A stretch of 64,000 bases of DNA, taken from Sulfurovum sp. UBA5198. GTDB lineage: Bacteria > Campylobacterota > Campylobacteria > Campylobacterales > Sulfurovaceae. Position numbers and translations under genes: made by a program. How positions within the stretch are numbered: the first letter of the stretch is position 1; every line of letters starts with the position of its first letter. Below are positions 25,540-33,454 of this stretch, one piece after another. Under the pieces are notes generated by a model. That model did not search any database and had not been told where the DNA came from. It saw nothing but the letters and a program-made list of their open reading frames with translations. The stretch is from the NCBI GenBank assembly GCA_002412865.1, contig DHVW01000013.1:62001-126000 (forward strand), in the 5' to 3' direction.

Positions 25540-26146
25540 CATTTTCTCCATTCTTTTCTATAAAATTCACTTCTATCGTTTTTTGCAAATTTGAAACCTC
25601 TCCTATAGCAGAATTTGAACTGCTATAGGCACATGTAACATGGTTGTAAATTGTCGCACGATCCATCGAGCTACTCCACTGCTCTTTAACACACTCTATC
25701 AAAACCTTTGTCGCTTTGCTTTTATCTGTCAGATGAACCATTGCTACACCTCCTTGAGTATAGCCTGGGCACTGGAACTCAGGAGAAAAACTTACCATTT
25801 TCCATGTAGTGAATATTTGCTTAAAATGATCTTTATGTATTGTTGCTTCGTATGTTCCATCTTGTTTGATGGTTGCAGGTACTTTATCCCGCTCACTGTT
25901 TATAACTCCGAGCGAATTGTTGGGAATATATGTTGTATTGAAAAGTAGTTTGCAATCTTTACCAAAGGAAGTTTTGCCATATATTTTCAGTGTATCGGTA
26001 GGATTAGGATTGATATTTGGATGTTCATTGTATTTATAGAATGCGATCATCAATCCTATTTTTGCCAAATAGAGAAGAGGAACTATTATCAGGATATACT
26101 TTATGGTTACAAGGATATACCTTGTAGGTTTATTGATATTCATCAT
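25514..26146 (-). CDS. N-P-x-P-T family exported protein, subtype A
   Basis: 210 residues with one membrane helix (about 14-34, YILIIVPLLYLAKIGLMIAF) and exported part from NINPNPTDTLKIYGKTSFGKD. It is clearly closest to the gene at 49267: shared are DGTYEATIHKDHFKQIF, TWKMVSFSPEFQC, GGVAMVHLTDKSK and VSNLQKTIEVNF. The two start codons ATGATG at 26146/26143 overlap the stop of a 19-residue mini-ORF. Its 3' end runs 26 bases past the start of the next mini-ORF. Function unknown; probably a periplasm-facing anchored protein. Confidence 0.8.
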   Translation of the reverse strand: MMNINKPTRYILVTIKYILIIVPLLYLAKIGLMIAFYKYNEHPNINPNPTDTLKIYGKTSFGKDCKLLFNTTYIPNNSLGVINSERDKVPATIKQDGTYEATIHKDHFKQIFTTWKMVSFSPEFQCPGYTQGGVAMVHLTDKSKATKVLIECVKEQWSSSMDRATIYNHVTCAYSSSNSAIGEVSNLQKTIEVNFIEKNGENDDNNTRSL

Positions 26147-26202
26147 GCCACCTTTTTCATATATGTATTTTGATTGTTCTTATAATTTTTTGTAGTCCTC
26201 AT
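26143..26202 (-). pseudogene. 19-residue mini-ORF ending in KKVA
   Basis: Starts at ATG 26202 overlapping the preceding stop and reads MRTTKNYKNNQNTYMKKVA, with its TGA overlapping the ATGs of the next gene. The KVA-stop-ATG junction is the same as at 23609. It is probably what remains after internal deletion of a longer gene. Confidence 0.35.
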
Positions 26203-26465
26203 CACGCCACCATCCTTTCATCACTCAAATTAAGTATAGTTAAAGTCTCTCCGCCTCTTTCAAAAGTCAAAGTATCGCCACTCCACCCATCATCACTTAT
26301 AAATTTTACTACTTCATATAGTCCCTTATCTCCGATATCGAGTATATCTCCTACTTTGATGAGAATATGTGAAAGTAAAAATGAGACTTTTGGTATATCG
26401 AAGATGGTATTACGAACGAAGTAGAAAATCTTATATGGCAACAACAAAATATTTCTTGTAGCCAT
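26202..26465 (-). CDS. Hypothetical protein, possibly a remnant
   Basis: 87 residues from ATG 26465 (AGAGGG upstream); the frame continues back to 26504 but without a ribosome site. Begins MATRNILLLPYKIFYFVRN and holds the segments VGDILDIGDKGLYEVVKFI and GDTLTFERGGETLTIL, a small beta-rich part with one weak hydrophobic stretch. It ends in DERMVA with the stop overlapping the next ATG, the same tail pattern as the relic ORFs. No family recognised; it may be a small real gene or the C-terminal end of a lost one. Confidence 0.5.
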   Translation of the reverse strand: MATRNILLLPYKIFYFVRNTIFDIPKVSFLLSHILIKVGDILDIGDKGLYEVVKFISDDGWSGDTLTFERGGETLTILNLSDERMVA

Positions 26466-26548
26466 TAAAATCCCTCTTGATGATTCTAGAAAACATATAT
26501 GCAATATTGTATCTGTTGTTTTTCTTAAGTCTGCTTAATAATTTTTGT

Positions 26549-26659
26549 TTATGATGTTTTTCTAAGTAGAGCAGTCTTTATAGTTTTTTTTGAGTCCACA
26601 GTATTTTCATTAGTAAGGAATAAATCTGTAATATTGATATTGAATGCCTTTGCAATTTT
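26549..26659 (-). pseudogene. C-terminal fragment of an XRE-type repressor
   Basis: The last 36 codons of the frame ending at 26549 read KIAKAFNINITDLFLTNENT and on, which resembles the end of the helix-turn-helix domain and the tail of XRE/Cro-type repressors (the usual 'KIAKALNV..SDLF'). The upstream part of the HTH is missing; the DNA before it belongs to the truncated lipoprotein gene in another frame. Confidence 0.45.
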
Positions 26660-26795
26660 ATGCAGATGAAGTTTTACCGTGTATTTTGATTTTATCAACA
26701 GGATGAGAATTAATCTCATGCGTTGCACTTTCGGCACCACACTTTGCTAAAAATAGCAATATGACTGCTATTAGAATGTATTTTGTAATTATCAT
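26658..26795 (-). pseudogene. Truncated N-P-x-P-T family lipoprotein gene
   Basis: 45 residues from ATG 26795: MIITKYILIAVILLFLAKCG, then INSHPVDKIKIHGKTSSA and a stop. The start is a lipoprotein signal peptide (lipobox FLAKC) and the continuation is the family motif, here N-S-H-P-V. Everything after the motif is gone and the DNA joins directly to the repressor fragment, marking a deletion or recombination joint at about 26660. Confidence 0.7.
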
Positions 26796-26817
26796 CGTAT
26801 TTAGTTAAAGCTCAATC

Positions 26818-27156
26818 CTAGCCTTTTGCTATTTTTGGAGTAGTCAAAAGCTCTTTTACCCAACTGTTTAGAGACTTACCGTGTTCCAACGCTTGGCGGT
26901 AAAGCTCACGGTGTAACTCTGGCTCTACTCTTACATTAAATACCCCTTTGAATGCTTTTTGTGGCTCACGATTTAACTCATTACATGTAGCCACATAGTC
27001 ATCTACCCTATCTTTAAATACCTCTTCTATCTCTTTGGCACTATCACACTCAAAAGTCACAAGGTCATTTATCATCTCAATTTTCCCAAAAAACACTTTA
27101 TCATCACTGCTATATTCTACTGTGGCTATATAGCCATTATATTCAATTGTTGCCAT
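26818..27156 (-). CDS. hicB: HicB-family antitoxin
   Basis: 112 residues. The N-terminal half (YNGYIATVEYSSDDKVFFGKI) is the degraded RNase-H-like HicB fold, and the C-terminal half (VFNVRVEPELHRELYRQALE) is a ribbon-helix-helix DNA-binding domain. It overlaps the upstream HicA gene by 14 bases; toxin first and antitoxin second is the usual hicAB order. It should neutralise HicA and repress the operon. It lies at the upstream side of the island, next to the truncated lipoprotein gene. Confidence 0.92.
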   Translation of the reverse strand: MATIEYNGYIATVEYSSDDKVFFGKIEMINDLVTFECDSAKEIEEVFKDRVDDYVATCNELNREPQKAFKGVFNVRVEPELHRELYRQALEHGKSLNSWVKELLTTPKIAKG

Positions 27157-27403
27157 TTATAAACTCCTTTAGTTTGGTTTGTATTTGCTTTACGAGATAA
27201 ACTTTTAGAATATTGCCTGGGTGTGGACGGTGCAAATTTATAAGCAAATCTTTTTCTTTGTGGTAAAACTTTACAGCACTACCATCGCCCTCAATTTTGT
27301 CAAAGCCAAGCTTAACCAAAAAAGATGACAACTCATCAAAAGTTATATCTTTTTTTGCTGGAATGCTCATAAATCGTTCTATTGGTTTATCTTTTTTACT
27401 CAT
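27143..27403 (-). CDS. hicA: HicA-family mRNA interferase toxin
   Basis: 86 residues from ATG 27403 (MSKKDKPIERFMSIPAKKDI). The longer reading frame to 27508 is rejected because it adds an atypical N-terminus without a ribosome site. The double-stranded-RNA-binding-like fold is seen in FDELSSFLVKLGFDKIEGDG, SAVKFYHKEKDLLINLHRPHPG and VYLVKQIQTKL. The position after GDGS, often His in HicA, is Ala, while LHRPHPG is kept. Such toxins cleave translated mRNA. A TATCAT element lies only about 15 bases before the ATG, suggesting a very short leader. Confidence 0.9.
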   Translation of the reverse strand: MSKKDKPIERFMSIPAKKDITFDELSSFLVKLGFDKIEGDGSAVKFYHKEKDLLINLHRPHPGNILKVYLVKQIQTKLKEFINGNN

Positions 27404-27641
27404 AAAATTATGATACCATATTTTAGTTACAAATGTCAAGCAATCAAAACAATGACGCTTGAAAAGATTTCGCAATATCAATATCCAAACTATCACTTTT
27501 AAATACATCCAACATAAAGTTAAACTAGCATTTATTAAATCTAATCCTGATATTGTTAGCTCTCTATCTTATTAAGCTTTAGTTAGAAAATAAATTGATA
27601 TAAAAATTAGGAGTTTTGGATGTTGAGGGTTTATATTAATT

Positions 27642-28304
27642 TTATTTGAGTAATGATTTTATTTTTATTAAATCTTCAAATGCATCTTTTTTGTATGATG
27701 GATTTTTAAGTAAAAAACTAAGATCAAAAGTTGGCACAATAATATATCCATTGTGCTTTAGTGGTGTTCCATGAATTTTGCTTATTTCAATGTCGCTATT
27801 AGTTAAATACTTATAAGCTTCATCCCCTAATGTGACCACAATTTTTGGTTTTATATTCTCTATTTGTTTATGCAAGTACGAAATACAAGTATCCGCTTCA
27901 ATTGGTAAAATTGCTCTATTTTGTGACGGATAGCATTTCACAATATTAGTATAATAAACACTATTTTTAGATATTCCAAGAACTTTTGTTATCATATTCT
28001 CCAGCATCTCACCTGCCCTACCTGAAAATATTTTACCAGTAGCGTCATCACTTGCATTTGGAGCATTTCCAACAAATAATATATCAGCATTACTATCACC
28101 CTCGCCAAATAGTACCTTTGATCGGCTTTTACTAAGCTCGCAAAGATGACATTGTTTTGCTTGTTCACACAAGCTTTCAAGTGAACCAGCCAAATTCAAG
28201 AGTGATTTATTTCCATCAGGCATCTTTATATTTGTGTATTTATAGCCATTGGCTCTCATTTGGTATAATTGTTTTAATGCTAATGCGATTTGTAGATTTT
28301 TCAT
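27642..28304 (-). CDS. Family 4/5 uracil-DNA glycosylase with 4Fe-4S cluster
   Basis: 220 residues. The ligand cysteines appear in SLCEQAKQCHLCELSKSR, the active-site loop in FVGNAPNASDD (GEAPG in most relatives), with GKIFSGRAGEML and the fourth cysteine in NIVKCYPSQNR. It removes uracil from DNA. The C-terminal 97 residues are duplicated at 22604-22902, so the 3' end of this gene is the edge of the island. It stands alone, minus strand, convergent with acs if the island is removed. Confidence 0.93.
   Translation of the reverse strand: MKNLQIALALKQLYQMRANGYKYTNIKMPDGNKSLLNLAGSLESLCEQAKQCHLCELSKSRSKVLFGEGDSNADILFVGNAPNASDDATGKIFSGRAGEMLENMITKVLGISKNSVYYTNIVKCYPSQNRAILPIEADTCISYLHKQIENIKPKIVVTLGDEAYKYLTNSDIEISKIHGTPLKHNGYIIVPTFDLSFLLKNPSYKKDAFEDLIKIKSLLK
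27651..27940. repeat. Direct repeat bracketing the island (second copy at 22613-22902)
   Basis: 290 bases with about 98 % identity to 22613-22902 at a constant offset of 5038 and no insertion or deletion. The repeat covers the 3' part of the UDG gene. The DNA outside each copy differs completely, so these are the ends of an inserted or duplicated block. Confidence 0.9.
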
Positions 28305-28390
28305 GGAAGTATTTTAGCCAAATTGGCTTTAGAGTACAGAATGATTGGTATAAATGCAATTCTTGACCACCCAAAGGTCAAGAGATAAGA

Positions 28391-28810
28391 TTATGAGCAG
28401 TGACCTCCGCCACAGCAAGTGCTAGCCTCTTCAACTGTTACTTCGACAGGAGTACCCTCCCATATGCCATGCTTTGTGCAATAACCCTGAGCAATTAAAT
28501 TTAATTTTTTACCTGTTGGTATGATTGTAAAAGTTGTAGTATTGTGTGCTTTTACATTTCCTAGTGTTCCTGGAACATAAGACGCTTGAGCTAATTTTGT
28601 TTCACCATTAAAAAGCGTCACAGACTCTATGAAGTGATCAAAATCATCAGGGTGAGTGTATTCATTACCCATTTTTACTGTAACCTCAAATGGTTCTCCA
28701 GCTTTTGCTGTACTTGCACAGTGAATGAAAGGTGAGTGTCTATCAATAAGATCTTTTTTTGCCTCTCTCTCTACTGTGTCGATGTCTACATATTTATTTA
28801 TTTTTGGCAT
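28391..28810 (-). CDS. Superoxide reductase (neelaredoxin/class II desulfoferrodoxin type)
   Basis: 139 residues. The mononuclear iron site ligands are visible: HSPFIHC, HPDDFDHFIE and the Cys/His pair in GYCTKHGIW. It lacks the N-terminal desulforedoxin Cys4 domain, so it is of the one-iron type. It reduces superoxide to peroxide in the cytoplasm, important in microaerophiles. The C-terminal tail STCCGGGHCS is an extra cysteine-rich end that might bind metal. An extended -10 promoter with a palindrome over its -35 region lies directly upstream. Confidence 0.9.
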   Translation of the reverse strand: MPKINKYVDIDTVEREAKKDLIDRHSPFIHCASTAKAGEPFEVTVKMGNEYTHPDDFDHFIESVTLFNGETKLAQASYVPGTLGNVKAHNTTTFTIIPTGKKLNLIAQGYCTKHGIWEGTPVEVTVEEASTCCGGGHCS

Positions 28811-28842
28811 TTTATTTCCTTTTGTTTAATTTGGTGTAATTT

Positions 28843-28884
28843 ATTATATCACAAAATTATTTAATTAGGATAAATATTATCCTA
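28843..28884 (-). promoter_or_regulatory. Promoter and palindromic operator of the superoxide reductase gene
   Basis: On the minus strand TGA-TATAAT (28843-28851) is an extended -10. TAGGATAA, three bases, TTATCCTA (28866-28884) is a perfect 8-bp inverted repeat whose first six bases occupy the -35 position at 17-bp spacing. That suits repression by a Fur/PerR-like dimer, which is inference. Confidence 0.55.
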
Positions 28885-28891
28885 GATTATT

Positions 28892-29203
28892 TCATGATAA
28901 AAAAGAACAGCAATAATCAGTAGTATCAGTTACTTTTAATTGGAACTTACTATTAGCTGGAACATGAAAAGATGAAGGTGCTACTATGTCTATCCAGTCG
29001 TCATTTTGTGGTAACTTTACACTAAGCTTGCCGCTCATAATTTCCATATCTTCTGCAGCATCTGTACCAAATTCATATTCTCCAGGCATCATAATACCAA
29101 GAGTTTTTTTCTCTCCATTTGTAAATATAATCGTTCTACTTGTCACACTGCCATCAAAATAAATATTTGCGTTTTTAATTATCTCTATGTTTTTAAAACT
29201 CAT
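28892..29203 (-). CDS. ppnP: Pyrimidine/purine nucleoside phosphorylase PpnP
   Basis: 103-residue cupin (DUF1255/YaiE). Family segments NANIYFDGSVTSRTIIF, LGIMMPGEYEFGTDAAEDME and VPANSKFQLKV are all present. It splits nucleosides by phosphorolysis with broad base specificity. It precedes the superoxide reductase gene on the same strand, but that gene has its own promoter. Confidence 0.93.
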   Translation of the reverse strand: MSFKNIEIIKNANIYFDGSVTSRTIIFTNGEKKTLGIMMPGEYEFGTDAAEDMEIMSGKLSVKLPQNDDWIDIVAPSSFHVPANSKFQLKVTDTTDYCCSFLS

Positions 29204-29462
29204 TCAAATCCTTGTTTTTATTATTTTACCTACAATCAGTAAGCATTACTATGATATTTTCAATATATAATCAAATACATACTAAATTATTTTAGCACAA
29301 ATATCTTTAAATATCCAATTTATAACTCCTGTGTAAAAAGTCACTTATTAACAAAAAAATATATTTTATTATTCATCTAAAAATATTATCATATTTAGGA
29401 TATAATATACAACATTATATTAAGTTATAAATATTGAACAAATATGAAGGCGTATTATTAAC

Positions 29463-30572
29463 ATGAATCAAATGCAAAAAAGATTAGAAATTATAAAAAT
29501 TGCTATATCAATGACAGATGAAGAGACTATTAGGCTTCAACTGTTAAAGCTTGAGCATTTTGAAGATGATAGTAATTTGGGTGAAATAATTGCCCAGCTA
29601 AAACAAAAATATTATGCAAAAGCTCAGGTTTTGATTACTGAGTATAATGCAAAAAGTAAGACCGCCGATGAAACAAATAAAGAAATTGTCACACAAGAAG
29701 TGACTAATCAATCAAATACAAATAACGCCAAGGTCATTATAAAAGAATTTGCACTACTAAAACCAATAAATAAAAATAGTATCACAATAAAAATTACAAA
29801 TAGTGCTAATGATATAGAAGAAAAAATTAATTATGAAGCACTTGAGACAGATTCAAGCTCAAGCGAAATAGAAATTAAAGACGATATGTGTATTGATACA
29901 GAAAATGATTCAAAATATGATGCAAACCATCAAAATCAACATAATATGAACGATACTACAGATATTACAGAAACAGATAGTTCGGGTGAACAAATAGAAG
30001 AGTCTCTTAATACTGATTCTACACTATCAACTGGGAGCAATAATTTTATGTATGCAAAAATACCTGATATATCTACCATATTCCATAATACTGTAGCTTA
30101 TTATCTCTCTAAGTCAATTACGATCGTTAGCAAATCGGCTACTGCTTGGATGAAGCATATCGAAAATGGAGGATATACAGACGATGAGATTTATAAAATA
30201 TTACTATATATCAATCAACTAAAGGAGAAAGGAAACTTTCTTGAAGCAGAACAATTGGCTGTGCTTTGTGGGTCAACTGAATCAAATCTTGGTCGTCTAC
30301 TATTTGCAAGAGAATTAATAAAAGGTGATATTTTTGAAAAAAATGAAATAAAAGCATTTGAACTAATAAAAGAACTAGCATTGGCTGGCTATGATGAAGC
30401 TATTTGTGACTATGGACAACTAGTGGAGCATGGAATAGGTACACAAGCGAACAGTAAACATGCTGAAGAATTGTACAAAGATGCCGTTGCCTTAGATTCA
30501 GAACGAGCTAGACGCTTATACGAAGCAATTCGTAAAAAGAATAATAAATTTCTTTCATATTTTAGAAGTTAA
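29463..30572 (+). CDS. Sel1-repeat protein with acidic linker
   Basis: 369 residues. The N-terminus (1-60) is a helical region; 70-195 is a low-complexity Asn/Asp/Thr/Glu-rich linker; the C-terminal 170 residues hold helical repeats ending in Sel1 units (ELALAGYDEAICDYGQLVEH, then GTQANSKHAEELYKDA). No signal peptide or catalytic motif. Sel1 proteins are scaffolds in signalling or envelope stress. A TATAAT at 29401-29406 is the likely -10. The 259 bases before the gene are AT-rich and otherwise hold nothing recognisable. Confidence 0.8.
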   Translation: MNQMQKRLEIIKIAISMTDEETIRLQLLKLEHFEDDSNLGEIIAQLKQKYYAKAQVLITEYNAKSKTADETNKEIVTQEVTNQSNTNNAKVIIKEFALLKPINKNSITIKITNSANDIEEKINYEALETDSSSSEIEIKDDMCIDTENDSKYDANHQNQHNMNDTTDITETDSSGEQIEESLNTDSTLSTGSNNFMYAKIPDISTIFHNTVAYYLSKSITIVSKSATAWMKHIENGGYTDDEIYKILLYINQLKEKGNFLEAEQLAVLCGSTESNLGRLLFARELIKGDIFEKNEIKAFELIKELALAGYDEAICDYGQLVEHGIGTQANSKHAEELYKDAVALDSERARRLYEAIRKKNNKFLSYFRS

Positions 30573-30579
30573 AATTTAA

Positions 30580-31878
30580 TTATAAACTAACAATAGCATC
30601 GTAAATGACATCAAATGTTCTATCGATCTCTTCTTTTGTAATGATATATGGTGGCATTACATATATTACACTTCCAAGAGGTCTTATTAATATGCCTTTT
30701 GAGAGTGCAAATTCGTGAATTTTAAGACCTACTCTCTCTTCTGCATGATGCTCTTTTAGTTCCACAACTGCTATCATTCCGATTATTCTGGTTTCTTTAA
30801 CACTAGATAGGGTTTTAAATCTTTCCAAGGCTTTACCCATGTGTAAACTTTTCTCGATATTTTGCTCAATAATATTATGTTCTTCAAATATATCTAGTGT
30901 AGCAAGAGCAGCACTACATGCAAGTGCATTTCCAGTATAACTATGTGAATGTAAAAAACCTTTATATTCACTATAATCACAATAAAAAGCATTGTAAACC
31001 TCATTGGTTGTCATCACAACAGAAAGTGGCAAATACCCTCCTGTTAGTCCTTTGGAGAGTGTCATAAAATCAGGTGTAATTCCAGCCTGTTCGCATGCAA
31101 ACATAGTTCCAGTTCTGCCAAATCCTGTTAATATCTCATCACAAATCATATGAATATTATATTTTTTTGTCAACTCTCTGGCATTAATCAGATAATGTTC
31201 ATGGTAAATATGCATACCACCAGCCCCTTGAATTAATGGCTCTAAAATAAATGCTGAAATTTCACTTCCACGATTAGCAAGTATTTCCTCTAGTGCATCT
31301 AGTGCCTTGATGGATGCTTCTATTGTGGCATCTATTGGTACTGGTGTTTGAATAGATTGCAACAATAATGGTGCATATGTTTGTTTGTAAAGTGCAACAT
31401 CCCCAACACTAAGAGCACCTATCGTTTCACCATGATAACTATTGGATAAGGACAAAAATAGCGGTTTACTAACTCCGCAATTAAGATGATAATGATAACT
31501 CATCTTTAAAGCAACTTCAACTGCACTAGAACCATTATCAGCAAAGAAGACCTTATTTAGTCCTGATGGAGTCACGCAAACAAGCCTATGGGCTAATTCA
31601 ATAGCTGGTTTATGGGAAAATCCTGCCAATATTACATGCTCTAATGTGTCAAGTTGCTCTTTTATTTTTGAGTTAATATATTCATTGCAGTGACCAAAAA
31701 GATTGACCCACCAGCTACTAATTGCATCTATATAAGAGTTGCCATCAAAGTCATATAGATAAACTCCATATGCCGAACTAATTGGCACAATCGGATATAT
31801 TTCATGGTCTTTCATTTGTGTACATGGATGCCAAATTACCTCTAGATCTCTTTGCATTAAACTACTGTTGTTATCCAT
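30580..31878 (-). CDS. bioA: Adenosylmethionine-8-amino-7-oxononanoate aminotransferase
   Basis: 432 residues from ATG 31878. Makes 7,8-diaminononanoate in biotin synthesis. WHPCTQMKDHE at the N-terminus is the BioA hallmark; SSWWVNLFGHCN, FADNGSSAVEVALKMS, the Asp of ICDEILTGFGRTG and the PLP lysine in TLSKGLTGGYLPLS follow. The open frame reaches back to 32049 but would cross the divergent PpiD-like gene start and adds 57 residues unlike BioA. It is the only biotin gene in the window. Confidence 0.95.
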   Translation of the reverse strand: MDNNSSLMQRDLEVIWHPCTQMKDHEIYPIVPISSAYGVYLYDFDGNSYIDAISSWWVNLFGHCNEYINSKIKEQLDTLEHVILAGFSHKPAIELAHRLVCVTPSGLNKVFFADNGSSAVEVALKMSYHYHLNCGVSKPLFLSLSNSYHGETIGALSVGDVALYKQTYAPLLLQSIQTPVPIDATIEASIKALDALEEILANRGSEISAFILEPLIQGAGGMHIYHEHYLINARELTKKYNIHMICDEILTGFGRTGTMFACEQAGITPDFMTLSKGLTGGYLPLSVVMTTNEVYNAFYCDYSEYKGFLHSHSYTGNALACSAALATLDIFEEHNIIEQNIEKSLHMGKALERFKTLSSVKETRIIGMIAVVELKEHHAEERVGLKIHEFALSKGILIRPLGSVIYVMPPYIITKEEIDRTFDVIYDAIVSL

Positions 31879-31982
31879 TGTGATTATCCATTTTGATTTC
31901 ATTTTATGCTTTTCAATTGTACTTAATGACAAGTTGACTAAAATATTGTACATAATTTTTAATTGAAGGTAGATGAAACAAG

Positions 31983-33440
31983 ATGATAAGTTGGATGCAA
32001 AAACACAATAGATACTTAGTATGGACAATATGGATAGCCACAATTGCATTTATTGGTGCTGGATTTGTTGGATGGGGGAGCTATCAATTTGGTTCAAATT
32101 CTGATAAAGTAGCTAAAGTTGGAGATATTACGATTGACAAATCAAGATTTGATTTTGCTTATAGAACAATATACGATAATTACAACCAACAGCTTCAAGG
32201 TCAGCTTGATGAGAAAAAAGCTAAAGAATTAAAAATACAAGAACAAGCAATGTCAATGATAGAAAGTCAAGCCAAACTTCTTAATTTGGCTAAACACTAC
32301 GGAATTTATGTTAATGATGATGAAATTGCACAAGCACTTCAGTCAATGGATGGTTTTCAAACCGATGGTAAGTTTGATAAAAAATTATACGAACAACAAC
32401 TTTTAAATATAAAACTTAAACCTACTGTATACGAAGACATGCTTAAAGATGAGATTGCAGTAACAAAGCTTATGTCATTATTAAGAACTACACCAACAAT
32501 ATTTGAAAACGATACTATAGCCTCAGCATTCTTGGCAGAAAATAGTATAAAATATAAAGTTTTAACATCAAAAGATGTAAATATAGACACTAGCGACAAA
32601 ATATTAAATGAATATTGGGTAAAAAATAAAAATAAATTTATGCACCCTACTCAATATCAAGTTGAGATACTCTGGACACCATTGGATGTCAGTAGTGTTA
32701 ATGATTCAGATATCACAGCAATATATCAAGCAAACTCATATAAGTATGTTGATAATAGCGGAAAACAGATACCACTTCAAGCTATAAAACCTATGCTAAT
32801 TAAAGAAATAGCAATTGAAAAAACTAAAAAAATAGCTCAAAAAGCATATATAAATTTTAAAAATGGAAAAATTAAAGCAAACGAAAATAGAACATTAACT
32901 GAAACGAATAAAACTATTTCAACAGATATACTAAACGAACTTCAAGCCTCAAAAGCAGGAAACATAATGAAGCCAAAAGTATTTGGAAATAAATATGCTA
33001 CTATCAAACTTGTTAATAAAATTGATCCGAAATTAAAAAACTTTACCGAAGCCAAAAATGATATCATTACAGCATACAGAAACGAAGTAAGCAAAAAAGA
33101 GTTAAACGTATTAGCACAGAATTCATTAAAAAATATAAACAATTTGCCACAAGTTTACACCAAAACAGTGTCACTACGAGATACTGTCAACTTAAACGGC
33201 TTAACTAATGAAGAAAGTTTACATTTTTTACAAAAACTCTTTACATCTACTGAAGAAAATGGTATTATTATAATTGATAATAAGGTTGTTATTTATGGTA
33301 TTTTGTCAAAAAGCACATTGACAAGCAATCAAGAGGAGACAAAGATGGTTTACAAAAATAGTAGCGAATTAAAAAAATCAATTTTTGAAGCTAATCTTTT
33401 AAAATCATTAAGTGAGCGATATATTACAAAAAATTATTAG
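31983..33440 (+). CDS. PpiD/SurA_N-type periplasmic chaperone
   Basis: 485 residues. One N-terminal membrane helix (about 12-31, YLVWTIWIATIAFIGAGFVG), then a SurA-N-like helical domain (VAKVGDITIDKSRFDFAYRT and on to about 180). The region where a parvulin PPIase domain is expected (about 215-345) is weakly conserved and lacks the usual motif, so it may be a chaperone without isomerase activity. It precedes ftsA-ftsZ, the same order as Cj0694-Cj0695-Cj0696 in C. jejuni. The gene is divergent from bioA. An in-frame ATG at 31995 is an alternative start. Confidence 0.85.
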   Translation: MISWMQKHNRYLVWTIWIATIAFIGAGFVGWGSYQFGSNSDKVAKVGDITIDKSRFDFAYRTIYDNYNQQLQGQLDEKKAKELKIQEQAMSMIESQAKLLNLAKHYGIYVNDDEIAQALQSMDGFQTDGKFDKKLYEQQLLNIKLKPTVYEDMLKDEIAVTKLMSLLRTTPTIFENDTIASAFLAENSIKYKVLTSKDVNIDTSDKILNEYWVKNKNKFMHPTQYQVEILWTPLDVSSVNDSDITAIYQANSYKYVDNSGKQIPLQAIKPMLIKEIAIEKTKKIAQKAYINFKNGKIKANENRTLTETNKTISTDILNELQASKAGNIMKPKVFGNKYATIKLVNKIDPKLKNFTEAKNDIITAYRNEVSKKELNVLAQNSLKNINNLPQVYTKTVSLRDTVNLNGLTNEESLHFLQKLFTSTEENGIIIIDNKVVIYGILSKSTLTSNQEETKMVYKNSSELKKSIFEANLLKSLSERYITKNY

Positions 33441-33454
33441 CCAAGGAGACAATT

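Noticed and set aside
27404..27508. N-terminal extension of HicA by 35 residues
   Set aside because: Hydrophobic, cysteine-containing extension not typical of HicA, no ribosome site; ATG 27403 gives the normal length.
31879..32049. N-terminal extension of BioA by 57 residues
   Set aside because: Would overlap the divergent PpiD-like gene; the BioA signature starts shortly after ATG 31878.
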